Source: Sambucus nigra (Eukaryota; Streptophyta; Magnoliopsida; Dipsacales; Adoxaceae). Taken from it: a DNA stretch of 64,000 nt. The notes under the pieces are model-generated. The model worked only from the letters and a program-made list of their open reading frames with translations. It was not told the origin of the DNA and searched no databases. Positions 36,241 to 49,050 of the stretch are shown piece by piece; the stretch's first letter is position 1, and the number at the start of each line of letters is the position of its first letter. The position numbers and the translations under genes were made by a program. The stretch covers positions 365,700,605 through 365,764,604 of the forward strand of contig OX422216.1 of NCBI GenBank assembly GCA_949130495.1, in the 5' to 3' direction.

Positions 36241-39228
36241 TGTGACACCCCGACTAATTAAATACCTGGTAGCTACTCCTTTATTAAATTAATTCAAAAT
36301 GCCAAGTTGGTCCAGTTAATAGCATCACTGTCGAAAACATTTTAATGATTACTAACCACCTAGTATTTAAAAAGTAAGTGCCAAATTTTAATTTAAGTCT
36401 GATTAACATGCAACAAGTGTAATAAAGAATAATAACACCATTCACCATAATGAAGTAAATAGAATAACCATCACATAACGTAAATAAAGTCTGGAGGAAA
36501 AACTCCTCACTACAATCTCACACTGAAATAAGTAAACCGAATACTAAAACAATACATGCCAAAGTCTGATAACTGTAATGGAAAAGTAATTCTAATAGAA
36601 ATGGGCGACATGCCCTACAACTGATAGATAATGAATCTGGAATCCAAGTGATAGAAGCGTCTACAAGCAAATCCCTGTAGCTTCCACAAACAGCTACAGC
36701 TCGTCACCAGAATGAGTATCCTATGCATGGTGTCCTTGTGGCTGGGCACCTAAAATGGTTTTACAAGAAAAGTAGATTTGAAAGCAAACGGGTCAGAGCC
36801 CGAATGTGGAGTTATATTTTAAAAACCTGCAAGTGCTTTAAAAACATTTAAAACAGTAAATGCAAAGTACATGTTAGGACGTGCACTCACGTGATATTCT
36901 CACCTCTCGTCTAACTGTGCACTCCTAACGTAAGTACCCATCTACAACGACACAAACCACTAGCTAAGTGACATAATATTTAGCTAGACTGCCATAGGTC
37001 CTACCCTTATTACTCGGTTCTATTAACATTATAACGCTCGTAATTAAATAGGGGTTTAACGTAAACTCAGATGCTCAATATGCAATATATTTCACTATCC
37101 GCTAACTCGTTATGTTTCTCGAAACAATACCGTAATTATATTCACAACATTAACATGAAGGTTCCCATTAACTAAGTGTATATTATTCACATTATAATTA
37201 TACAATACAAGCACCCCGAGAACTAAGCTGCGGTGCACACATACTCTGCTATCCATCCCGGTACATCACGTACATAAGGATTACATATTCCGAATCTCTC
37301 AGGAATAGTTCACAGATAACAACATCACAAATAATGGAGGCGAACACAGTCACATCACATGGGTCACGCACATACCTACGCTCCCACGATCAGCGGACTT
37401 ATTAATATCCCAATAAGTCTTTCTATGACCTATGTTCATCAAGGTAACCAGTCTAAATCCGGGCAACACAAGGATTAGAGGGCCCTAAGCGAACGCAAAC
37501 CTCCCGTGATAGCAAGTATGGTAGGTATGTCATACACACAATTCATATACCAATACTAAGTAAACAAACGTCTTAGTAATCCCGTAGTTTAATTGTAGTA
37601 CTATTCTCATTCTAGTACCAATATATAATTTACACACTTTATACGATTCCGGTTTATAATCATACGCGCCATAATCTATTCTCCCGTCGTAGTAGACACT
37701 CACGTCTCAACCCAAACGGTTCATTGATTTAAATCTCTCGTATATAATTTTCTCCTCGTAATAACCCAAAAGTCCCAAATCTATCCATACATCATCAAAG
37801 GAAGGTTATCTATATCCTCGAACAAGTTTACGGGACTCCAAAAATCGAAACAGGCCAAAAAGGCCTAAACTGTCAACTCGTTAGAAGTCTCGTTCGAACG
37901 AGGCTGTTCGAACGAGATTCCACTGTCAACTCGTTAGAAGTCTCGTTCGAACGAGACTGTTCGAATGAGATCTAGTTCGCTCGAACGAACTGTACCTTCT
38001 AACGATATCTCGTTCAAACGAGATTATCGAACGAAGTTCCCTTTCGTTAGAAGCGACAGGTCAATTCGTTAGAATCTCGTTCGAACGAGTTCGTTCGAAC
38101 GACCTGGGCAGGGGCTTCTAACGACCTACCAGTTTCGTCCCAGATTTCTCTAAATTTCGTTTTTCACCATTCTTACTCCTCAAATCTTCTCCAAAGTTCG
38201 TTCCAACAATGTTTTAAGTTCTCTAATCATCCTAAAACATGCTAAGGTCATATACTAACATCTTTTAAGGCATTAATGCATCCTAAACATCATTAAATCA
38301 CAAGATTCTATACTTTTCCCCAATTTTTTCAAGAACATGAACCCTAGATTTTTATCATCATCAAATCCTAGAATTTAATCCATTTTTACACTACATAAAA
38401 ATGAAATCTCTGAATTCAATCTTCAAGCAATGTTTCTACATGCAAACATATACCCAAAATTAAGCTAATAACTTCTAATTTCATGGGTTTTCCTTTAACT
38501 CTTAATTAAGATAGATTATCAAGATTTCTAACACGGAAGAAGCATTCACTGCATAAAGAATGTAATTTAAATCACTTGCCTTGATTCGATTTCTGATTTT
38601 GGTGTTGGTTTGGTGAAGATTTCTGCAGAATTCCCTCTCTCTCTCTTTCTCCAAGCTTCTTCTCCAAAGGTGGCTAGGGTGGCTAGGGTTTTCTTTGGGA
38701 AAGTTGGAAACCTAAATGATAACCTCCGTAGCTTAATGGGTTAATATGGGTTGGTTAGTGGGTTTAGTGGGTTAAATCCACATCAGATTAAGACTCCTAA
38801 TTTTCGTCATTATTAATTCCTCAAAATACAAAATTACCAAAATACCCTTTAAGTTGCCGGTATGGCCTAAAAATACCCCGGAATCCAACCTACACCCCCG
38901 GCTAGTGTTTTTTGACTATCTCGACCCTTCCGGACGCGTTGGCGCACTCAAAACGACCATACGGTTTATAGAATTTAAATTCACTTTTATAATCAAAATA
39001 TTATACCGTGACGCGGCGGTGACGCGCGTCTCAACAAAATTTCCAAAATGCCGTATATCAATCTCACGACAAATTTTTCATAATTCAATATTAATATAAA
39101 AACGTTTATGCACATGATCAAATACCAACTCGCATCTCGTTAGTATGTTACCCGGATTAATTTCCGAATAATACGCATTAATTAATTAATCCCATAAATA
39201 AATATAGCCAAAAGTACGGGGTATTACA
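36241..39228 (-). mobile_element. Solo gypsy LTR C
   Basis: On the minus strand it starts TGTAATACCCCGTACTTTTG (39228 leftward) and ends CGGGGTGTCACA (36241). A perfect 5-bp duplication CATAG lies at 36236-36240 and 39229-39233. At 2988 bp it is as long as the LTRs of A and B and shares their landmark GAGTGCGCC...GGGTCGAGATAGTC (near 38960-38917). With no interior and an intact duplication it is best read as the product of LTR-LTR recombination. Confidence 0.92.
37870..38120. repeat. TCGTTCGAACGA palindrome block in solo LTR C
   Basis: At least six copies or near-copies of TCGTTCGAACGA occur in 250 bp, several preceded by CGTTAGAA. The first two units (near 37876 and 37925) form a direct repeat of roughly 50 bp starting ACTGTCAACTCGTTAGAAGT. 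Confidence 0.9.
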
Positions 39229-39233
39229 CATAG

Positions 39234-40480
39234 TTAAAAGGTGGATGGCAATATCATCCTTACGATATTTGGATAGCAATCCCAACTTTACGAAAAAATT
39301 GGGTGGCATTCACACCCTTGTGAAAAATAAAGCAATCCTTCTCTTATAAAATCGTGTTTGAATTGAATATATTTTCTCACATCAAATAGAACTTCATGTT
39401 AATCTCATTATCCTTGCAATTGAGCTTACAATATATACATGCTTAGATTGAGAATGAAAATGATGTCACCATGTGATATTGTTTTGAGTTGATAAGAAAT
39501 ATAATTCCCATATACTTAAAATATTGAAAATGATATGTGAAAAATTACTAGTGGCAATCCCATCACATTATGTGAGGATATATTTTACATTCTTGTGCGA
39601 AACTTAAGATAGAATCATGAATTGAACAAATGACTTACATGAGAAAGCTTACACATACTTATTCTAGTAATGAGAATATCTCAAATGTCAATGTGAGCAT
39701 AGGTACTTTAAGGATAAATAAGGCATTCCAATTGTTCAAAGAGGAACAAGGGGTATGTTATGAGGAGAATGCCATAAATAAGAACAATATTCATGTTTAT
39801 ATTGAGAATAAAAATGATGACAGTCCTATCACCATGTGATATTGCTTTGAGTTGATACGAAAAATAAATGTAATTCCCATATACTTAAAATATTGAAAAT
39901 GAGATGTGAAAAATTACTGGTGGCAATCCCATCACATTATGTGAGGATATATTTTACATTCTTATGAGAAACTTACGATAGAATCACGAATTAAACAAAT
40001 GACTTACATGAGAAAGCTTACACATACTTATTCTACTAATGAGAATATCTCAAAATATTTTTAAAAAAATTACACGTTTTGCAAAAATTCACTCGCGCAC
40101 ACATATTGATACCACACAGATAACACACACACACTTTTTTCCACATGATAAAAACACATGCTAATGACACTTAAATTAAACTCATACATAAATGTTCTAA
40201 CTACCAATGAATCCACATCCAAATGAACAAATCTTAAAAGAAATGGATAGATAAATAAGTTTCAAAATATTATTGGACACGTTATCATTAAATGGGGAGA
40301 AAGGGGTTGGAAAGGATAGGGATAAAAAATGCACATGTGTTCTGGGTTGCCTAAACTTAACTAATTGATTTTGAATATGTTTAAAGAGATGATTTTCCCA
40401 TATACCAATTCTGTTTCAAATTAAATCCAATTAAAATCTACTAAGGTCAATTTTATCAATTTACCCAACTGGATCCAATT
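39234..40480. other. Non-coding spacer with a 363-bp tandem duplication
   Basis: 39471-39690 and 39834-40055 are close copies offset by 363 bp (both with ATTCCCATATACTTAAAATA and ACTTACATGAGAAAGCTTAC). The short open frame across the first copy changes nothing I recognise. No gene seen. Confidence 0.7.
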
Positions 40481-41695
40481 TTCATGTGAGGTGACTTGCA
40501 AAATATAAATTGCGAAAAATGAAGGCAATCACACAGAACACCAAATTTATGAGTGGAAACTCTTGTAGGAAAAACCATTATGCGTGCGCTCCCCAAATTC
40601 CACTAGTGTTAATGAATGTTTTGGAATTTTTACAAACAGTAATATGGGACTTACAGTGGTGACTCGATACCATGTCAAGAATATTCTCTTTGAATTTTGA
40701 CAACCAACCCCTGCCCACACTATCCTTAATAGATCAGATTTCCTTTTATCGCAACTCCTTAGGATCCATCCTTAACCCATTGGTGTCGATATCCACTAAT
40801 TTATGGTGAAACTTTAGCCCACATAAATCCTCTATGGTATGATCCTCAGATCTATTTGATCCCCAATGGTGTAAAATAAATGGTTTCTTAACAGAATAAC
40901 ATTTTTACTCTTAATTAAAACAAAAAAGGATCACTGCTATGGTTGCTATGATAACAAAATGTGTATTGTATAATGAAAGAAAATGGCATTTTATAAGGTG
41001 AAAACACCCTAGAGGTACAAAATAACGCTCCTAGTGTTTTATGGCCTCTTTTGAACGAGTCACCTTCTCATTTGAATGAAAAGGTACCCTCGTTTGATTT
41101 AAACATCATACGAGGTATCTTAAGCGGGAACCTACAACTCGTACGAGACTGTTGCAAGATGTGTTTTTTCTACGATCTATGTACGAGAGAGCGATGTGGC
41201 TTATATATAGCTCTTGTGTGATAGGAATTCGTACTAGGGAACTTTGTAACTCATATTATGAGCTACTACAAAGTTCTCATCATACTAAAAAAATAAAGAA
41301 AACAAATTTTTAAATCCTCGTGTGAAGACCTCGTTCGAATGAGGCCCTCGTATGATCCCTCGTTCAAAGGAGAGACCCAGAAAATTATTATATATTTTTT
41401 ATTTAAATAAAAAATAAAGGGCCTCCTTTGTTTTATTTAATGAAGTTAAAAATAAATTCAAAACGAATAGAAAAATCGTGTCCATTTTATTATGAATTAA
41501 ACCAAAACACAAATATATTCATATACTTACCAACTATACCTTTCTCACAAAATTCTTGTCAGCGAGCAAATGGAAAATCATGTTATCAGTGATCCAGATG
41601 AATCATCGTCGATCTTTTCTAGCATGGAAGCAAAAAATCTAGTCCTACATTTTGTTCCAAATCGAAATCATGTCCATTAAAAGGAATTCCTTACA
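40480..41695 (-). repeat. Copia (SIRE-like) LTR, copy 1
   Basis: On the minus strand it begins TGTAAGGAATTCC at 41695, directly after the polypurine tract AAAGGGGGAGATT (41709-41696). A TATA box CCTTATAAAATG lies at 40998-40987. Upstream of it, 41041-41363 holds TCGTTCGAATGAGG, CTCGTTTGATTTAAAC and similar words. The left end is approximate. Confidence 0.6.
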
Positions 41696-41709
41696 AATCT
41701 CCCCCTTTA

Positions 41710-42094
41710 ACTATTCTGGAACAAAACCAGTGACACAAAAAAGGAAAATATTCAGAAAGTGAAGAATAAAAAATGAACCGTAAACATTATATCTACCCAA
41801 AACAATTTGCCTTACTCAACAAGAGAATCAACTTCTGATTCCACTTGAATTTTGTGGATCGTATCCAAACAATGGTTCAAACAAAAATGAAAATATGGAT
41901 ACTCAGCCTAAATTTTGAAACCCCTCAACAAACTCTACAATGCACAAAAATATATCGGTGAAAGTCCTATCCTGTAGGGTTCTATAATGGCAAAGGGTAC
42001 AAAAACCAAGCAAACCACTATTGTTTAAATTTTCTCAAATTTAAGTTCAATTAAATGAATTAACCCAAATTAAACTAAGCACCGAATAAACAAT
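41710..42094. other. Interior scrap between copia LTRs
   Basis: Sequence directly upstream (minus strand) of LTR copy 1. It should be the 3' end of the element interior, but no pol motif is recognisable. Confidence 0.4.
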
Positions 42095-43381
42095 TGTTGT
42101 GTTAAAATAGATTAATCATTTATATTTATCCTAAAGCATGCATCTAGATGATAACATAAAATAATATTAATAACACAACACGCAGATGTACGAGAAAATT
42201 TTAAATGGGAAAAACCTCGGACGGCCTATCCACACAAATTCATTATCTATGGATTTACAAAGGACGCGACTATAGACTTACAACACAAACTCGACACCTT
42301 CGCAATCCTTGATGCTCTTTGTTCCTCAACCTCGAACAGTGACACGTAGAAGTCCTATCATGCAACTTTCACAACGTGAAAGTCCATACATGCCTCTATA
42401 TCTATAGATAAGGCTCAACAACCATCTACAGATTGGACACGGAGCCCATCGCTTCTTCGCCACAATAACACATCACAAAGTCCATCGTGTGTAAACAACA
42501 AATATGGAGTCCACCGTATGAAACGATTCTTAATAAGATGAGGAGAATAAACCTTGATGCCCACAAACAAGATCTCAAATCATATATATGATGAAACACT
42601 TGGATCTTTAAACAATTGGGTATAAACTAGGGTTTTAGTTAGAAAACATGATCACAAAATATCAAAACCTCTCGAGAAATTTTTGGAAGATTTTTATGAC
42701 TCTAAGGATATGAAAAAGTCTCCATAAAAACTATTTTTTTCACACTCCTTTTTATAGGAGGTTTTCCAAAAACGAGATAAGGATGAAAAAATGAATACAA
42801 CATTGAAAAATGCATTCGGTCATTCGAACGAACTCAACCTCGTTTGAACGAGGACACAGTTATCATTCGTACTAGCTTCTAACGAAATTTCCAACGAGAA
42901 ACCAGTGCAGGATAATTTTTCCTCTTCCAAAGTGTGTTGGATCAGATTCTAACAAGTTGTCTGGTCTCGTTCGAACGACGTACCCAACGTCATTAGAACG
43001 ACCTTAAAAAAATTAAAATAACTTTAAAGCACTTTATAAAAACAACACCATAGTAAAATATTCAAGGATAAAAATATTTATGAATTCATACTTGAGAGAT
43101 CCTTGGAATATAAAGACGAAAACAAGGCATAAACTCGACACGATGGTGTGAATATGGTATCTTAGCCTCTATGTCTTCAATTAAACACGTCATAGACTTG
43201 AAAGGCAAACATACTCAAGTACTAAGCTATTACTCAAAGGTTTTGTCCAAACACAAAATAACTCAAAATACATACAAATTGACTCTATCGAAAATTTGTC
43301 CTTACAACATGTAAAAAATATATAGAGCTAAAAATAATTACAAATATGCATGCATGTGTCCTAGGCCAAATACTATCAACA
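42095..43381 (-). repeat. Copia (SIRE-like) LTR, copy 2
   Basis: Minus strand from TGTTGATAGTATTTGG (43381) to AACACAACA (42095). It is preceded by a polypurine-like AAAAAGGCGGAGAAATT. The TATA box TATAAAAAGG lies at 42756-42747. An upstream block at 42823-43000 has CATTCGAACGAACTC, CTCGTTTGAACGAGG and CTCGTTCGAACGACG. Confidence 0.65.
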
Positions 43382-43399
43382 ATATATAAAATTTCTCCG

Positions 43400-44437
43400 C
43401 CTTTTTATTCCAAGTGAGCAAAGGAAAGTCTATGTAGTCAAAAGTGGACTATAAAACATATTATATAATGAAAATATAATTATGATCATCTATCCAAGAA
43501 ATAACACATATAAAGATATGAATTAGGCTAGAGAGATAACCATGACAATAAATGAGATATGTAGAGTATTGAATAAAATAAAATATGATATAATTAATAT
43601 CCAAAACTATCATCCAATACTCACACAAAATATCACAAATACAGGTCTAAAACATGAACAAAACCGAGTGGAAACGAATGTGAGATAACATTTAATTTTA
43701 AGAATCCCACACAAGTTATCTAACGGGAATAGGAATGAACTTGAAACCTTGAAAAAGTATATAAACCCCACTTATATTATGACCAAACCCCTTAGTTCAA
43801 CTCTAAGTTTAAAATGACAAAGTCAGGCATAATTTAAAAAAAAAAATGAATTTACAAAGGTTCATGTCGATTAAGAGCTAAAAATATTCAATTACATTAA
43901 CATTTCAACAAGGCCAAAAAAATCACGTACTATAAAATAATGTGCAAACCCATTGGACTTCAACTTAAACTCCCTAAAACATGTATTTTTTAGGTTGATC
44001 ATTTTTATTCTTTGGGAGTATACTTTTGCATATGTGATTATTTTTCTTTTTTTTTTCATAATCCAATAGTATCTATTGCCCTCTTTAGGTAGCTCTTGTT
44101 GGGTCTGGAAATAAAAAAATCATTGCACATAAAACTTTGATTCGTCATATTTCACAATGTGAAGCAATGAAAACTACATATAAAGTTTCGATCTAAGGTT
44201 TATATCACCATATCTTGACGGACCTTGTTGATGATCCGATGTAGGATACATAGTTAATAAAGAAGATGTTTATTATCAAATACCTTCAATCCTTGCTTAA
44301 ACATGGATAACACCTTAAAACTTCTAGAATGTAAAATGTTATGGTGCTCTATAGTTATACAGATTGCCAAACTCTCACCAATTTTAATTTTCCAAATTAG
44401 TTAAACCAATTTTAATATGCACCTATTAAAACCAAAG
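43400..44437 (-). other. Interior scrap of a copia element
   Basis: Non-coding. It contains GCAAACCCATTGGACTTCAA near 43947, matched by GCAAACCCATTGATCTTCGA near 46979. It is therefore a diverged copy of the stretch that lies between gag and LTR at 45.6-47.7 kb. Confidence 0.45.
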
Positions 44438-45492
44438 TGTTGTGTAAAATTAACTAGTTTTATCTTGCCCTAATACTTTTATCAATGTGATATAAGCAAG
44501 CATAAAATAAATCACACCACAACATGACGATGTACAAGGAAAACCCACAACAGGAAAAACCTCAGACGACCCAACCACATCAGTCCACTACGATAGAGTT
44601 CTATGTACAAGAACAAGTTAGACTTACTCAATGACTTGAAGCCTTTAAGCCTTAATGTGCTTCCTTATTCCTTGCCACTATTGGAAGCCTTCCAACAACC
44701 AACAGAACGTAAGCACTGTCCCACGTCTCGGTATCCAATCGATCTTGCTTGTTTCGTGACTGATCCAGCTACACCCACCACAAACACGATCTCTAATGAT
44801 CCAAACACTCTCAAATATGTAGAACAAACAATCTTGGTGCAAAACACAAGAGATCTAAAACAAACATAGGTATTTGATACTTAGATCTCAAAATAATGGG
44901 TGTAAACGATTGTTTGGAAGAGACAAGATATGCTCTTGAAAAAAAATTGTAAACCTCTCTATTAAAAACTCTTTGTCATCCCACCTATTTATAGAAAATA
45001 CGAAAAATGAGGCGACACAAAAATCGAGAAAAGTCGTTCAAACGAAATACATAAGGCTGATTAAACGAACATAGTATTCTCGTTTGAATAAGATAGACCT
45101 CGATCGAACGAACCTGCTAAACTCATTTGAACAGAGATCGAACGATCTTTGAACGAATAGGTTTTGTAAAACGAAAGAAACTCATTTGAACCTTGTTTGA
45201 TGAAAACCCCATTCATTTGAACCGGACTAAAAACTCATTCGAACTACTAATGAAAACTCATTTGAAGAGACTGAAAAACTCGTTCGAATGATTTTAAATA
45301 AAAATCATTTTTCTTTGAATAATATTTTTGCAAAAAATTCATCGGTTTAAAAAACTAACACCCAAACAATGTATCCAGGGATCAATCATAAATATGCATT
45401 CAGTCCTCATTGAGATCCCTTGGATGTTGAAGACAAAACTCGACACGAAACTCGATGTCGCTTTAACTTAGTCTCCACGGTCTTCAATCACA

Positions 45493-45529
<37 letters not shown>

Positions 45530-45559
45530 AATTGAATATATTGGAAATTTTCCCTTACA
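44438..45559 (-). repeat. Copia (SIRE-like) LTR, copy 3
   Basis: Minus strand from TGTAAGGGAAAATTTCC (45559) to TTTTACACAACA (44438). The TATA box CTATAAATAGG lies at 44994-44984. The upstream block 45030-45290 has CGTTCAAACGAA, CGATCGAACGAAC, CATTCGAACTAC and CTCGTTCGAATGA words. A short AT microsatellite lies at 45497-45527. The polypurine tract CTAAAGGGAGAAATT follows at 45574-45560. Confidence 0.7.
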
Positions 45560-46181
45560 AATTTCTCCCTTTAGCTATTCCAGGACAAAAGTCGAAACAA
45601 AAACCTACCGGGACATCTAGCTTACTAAGACTCAATCCCAACCCCCAAAAGGAAAAAATTATAGATGCTTGACTGATACAAACTTTGAGTATCTTTGCTC
45701 TTGTGAAACTTTATCGCATCATTGCTAAACCTGCATATTTAACACACCTTTCAAATTCAAAGAGAATATAACAACATATAAACCACATATGAAAACAAAA
45801 CTCCCCATTTTTGAAACATCTCCCCCTTAGAGTATGCATCCCCCTTAGCTTAGACTTATCCTTTTCATTCGCATATAGACAAAGGTAAAGCGCATAATAT
45901 AAAACAACTTCTTCCCCTAAATTTGACACATGTGAACATAAAGGAAAACAAGAAATATCATGCAATTATGTGAAGTGAAATGCAATGATAAACAAACTCA
46001 GCAACACAAGCACAAATAATCTAAATGGTGAACAAGTGATACCAATGTAAATAATATAGCATAAGATACCAATATCATCATTATGACATGTTAAAAAGAC
46101 ACAAATATGAATCATAAGACAAGCATGGATTAAACGCAATGCAAAGACTAAAAAATCTATTTTATATATATATATATATGA

Positions 46182-46562
46182 GTTAGGCTCTCCAACATAC
46201 CTCATTAAACATACCTATGAACATACATTTTTTTAAAATAGAAAAATAATAATTTAGAGTTGATATTTTTTATATGGGTTCATGATATTTCAATGTGTCC
46301 TTGTAAAAATATTCAGATCAAAATAATGTCTTTTAATATTTTAAAAAAATAGGTAAAAAAAACTGAGAGTTTTAAAGGGTAAAAACTGTTAGTTTTTTTA
46401 CTTATTTTTTAAAAATAATAAAAAACATTATTTTCAGTTGATTTTTTTTACAGGGGCGCATTGAAATATCATGAATTCATATAAAAAATATCATCTCAAA
46501 ATTATTTTTTTACTATTTTAAAAAAAGGGTATGTTGCTAGGAGGTATGTTGGAGAGCCTAAC
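46182..46562. mobile_element. Foldback MITE
   Basis: The ends are perfect inverted repeats of 22 bp beginning GTTAGGCTCTCCAAC. The complementarity continues imperfectly through the element (TTCATGATATTTCAATG on the left against CATTGAAATATCATGAA on the right), so the whole roughly 380 bp can fold back. The flanks are AT repeats, which hides the target duplication. No coding content. Confidence 0.88.
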
Positions 46563-46571
46563 ACTATATGA

Positions 46572-46576
<5 letters not shown>

Positions 46577-46619
<43 letters not shown>

Positions 46620-46640
46620 ATGTGTGTGTGTGTGTGTGTG
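46577..46640. repeat. (GT)n microsatellite
   Basis: A GT run with one TTTATG interruption, directly beside the foldback MITE. Confidence 0.97.
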
Positions 46641-47742
46641 AAAGATACCAAGAATGCACACTCATATATAGATATAAAGACCACCAAAAATACAAAACAC
46701 ATAGGCTTTCCACACTCGTATGCCATAAATGTATCTAAACCAAATTTGGTACGAAGTGAAGGGGCGTGAACTAAAAAATAAAAGAAATATATCCCAACCA
46801 CTCAAGATAGTCCGGGGAGTCTTATTTGACAGCATTAATTTATCAAACTTCGATTTAGCCTCAAGGGACAAATAATGAACTGATAATGGACAAACATACA
46901 CAGTGCATACTGGCTTAGAAAATATTGATAATTCTCGAATCAATAGCATTAAACATTAAGATCATTTAGGACTCATTATGCAAACCCATTGATCTTCGAC
47001 TTATAACATCCTCAAAATATACATATTTTCATATTTATCACTATGTTCTTTTAAAGATATCACACTATTGAGATCAAAGATAAACTTGGCCCTGGCAATC
47101 TTTTCTTCTCTTTTGCATCTCTTTCCTTTTAGGCTCTTTCCAACGGTGGTCTTCCATGCAAAGGAGATTTACTCCTTTCGCAGCCCTTTTCAATTGTTCA
47201 CTCATATTTTTTCAATTAAAAACAAACTCTCAAACAACATTTCTTACATGTTTAAACCCCCCAATCAAATAGATAAGTATATGACAAGATTGTTAGGATA
47301 ACACCCCCACTTAGCTCATTCAACATAGGCAGTTATAATCCAAAAGAGCATTTGCAAGTGTGTGCAGATGCATCTGCAAAGTGAATCCATTAATCAAATC
47401 AAGTTCGAATAACTCCATGCAAGCATGATTAAGAATAATATAAAGCATTGTAAACCATAATCAAATATCCTAGACACGTGGAAATATGGAATAAAAGGGA
47501 TTCAAACAAAACGATATGACACACAAAATGTGTAAAATCAAAATACACAAAATAGACCAAAAAATTTTGAGTTTTTTAACATTTTTAAAAACTACTCATA
47601 AGATAAACAAAATCTTTTTATATTTTTCTCAATGAGATCCAATAAATGAAAAAATAAAAATACAAAAACTCGCATCATACAACTTACAATAATATATAAC
47701 ACGAAGCACAAAATCTAGTGTATGAAAAACATGCAAACACAA

Positions 47743-49050
47743 TTAACCATTAGATATATTATGAAAATAATCATTTGCAAGCATGCAAGAATTAACAAGC
47801 CTAACATTAAGCACCTCTAAATTTGATTTCCTAACCCACATAAGTGTAACTTTATGAAGTTGGGTTTTGGGAACCTTGGTGACACTAGACTTAGACTTCC
47901 TAGGACCTTTTATAAGATCATAACAAAAATACCAAAGGTGACTTTTCCTACCATAATGTGTGCAGGTGCAGGCACGACGAGGAATGTTACCTTTGGGTTC
48001 ACCTTTTCTAACGTCCTTGGCTACAGTTGACTTTCTCAAAACGTTGGTCTTGGCTTTAGCAGCGAAAGTATTTGAATCAAGAAAGTCATTCCCAAAATTA
48101 TCATTTTTTATTTGAATAGTACATACAATCTTATCTAACTTCTCCCACCTAGATTACAAATTAAATTTGACTCACCTTGAGTCTCTCAATCATTCCTCTA
48201 ACTCCTAAATCATATACTCAAGCAAAATATGAGACTTGACAAACATTAGGGACTCCTTCTTCATATTTTCCATTAATCCACGAAGATTATCTCTCTCCCC
48301 CTCAACAAGTGAGAGCTTATCCCTAAGAGGCTCCTCACGTACTCTTAGATCCTCAACCAATTTACTATCATTGTTTCCTACACCATGTTCCTTCGACTTC
48401 ACTTCTATTTTCAAGTTAGCCTTTTTAACTTTAAGGACTATGCGTATAACTCACGAAAGGTAACCTGCTCACTCTCCTCATCTTCTTATTCTTGTTCTTC
48501 TTCTTTTTCCTCACTCACTTGGGAATCATAAGATCGGGCCTCAGAATCATCATGAATATGATCTTCAATGTGAGAAGACTTTTTATTTTGACTCACATGA
48601 CTGGCCATGAAAGCGGTGTAGTTACGCTCCACGAGAAAATAACATGACTCTTCCGACTCATTATCACTAAAGTAGAATTGTATGCCTCCATGTTCTTTCC
48701 CTCCTTCCTTAGTTTAATGGAACACTCTCGCAAATAATGCCCAAAGCCTTGGCATTCGAAAAACTTGTCCCATCATCCACCTTCTTAAGTCCATACCTTT
48801 TCTTCCTATCACGGTCATTAAAGTTCTTAGGTTTCTTCTCAAAACTCTTAACTTCTCTAAGCTTAAGAAACTTCTTGAACTTCCTAGCAAACCTAGCGAT
48901 CTCTTTAGGATTTAAATCATCGTCACTATCGAAATCCAACGCAGCCTCCTTATGGGCTTTCAAATCAACACCCTTTAATTTTTTTTTCTTCCTTTTTCTT
49001 CGGAGGACACATGTTCATGTCATAGGTTTTAAGGTCACCTACAAGTTCTT
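47743..49050 (-). pseudogene. Ty1/copia SIRE-type gag remnant
   Basis: Minus strand, right to left. ELVGDLKTYDM lies near 49045. A short acidic stretch (SDDD) is followed by ARKFKKFLKLREVKSFEKK (48963-48709). After a frameshift comes the zinc knuckle FECQGFGHYLREC (about 48760-48720), whose first Cys is Phe. Next come an acidic linker, a coiled-coil-like part VEGERDNLRGLMENMKKES (48414-48205), and a second zinc segment CTHYGRKSHLWYFC followed by a Lys-rich stretch and LMWVRK (48039-47743). This order is that of SIRE/Maximus gag into early pol. It is non-functional through stops and frameshifts, and its N-terminal part is cut off at 49051 by another LTR. It is the interior partner of the LTR at 44438-45559. 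Confidence 0.85.

Larger units (their letters stand above)
45575..47742 (-). other. 3' interior of the SIRE-like element, pol lost
   Basis: Between the gag remnant and the 3' LTR. Minus-strand AAGGGGGAGATG and AAGGGGGATGC (45810-45850) are extra polypurine runs of the kind seen before SIRE 3' LTRs. No RT, RNase H or integrase motif is recognisable, so the pol core seems deleted. It holds a foldback MITE and a GT microsatellite. Confidence 0.55.

Noticed and set aside
39630..39839. A 69-codon plus-strand frame beside the 363-bp duplication
   Set aside because: It starts inside the duplicated repeat, has no homology I recognise, and is flanked only by AT-rich spacer.
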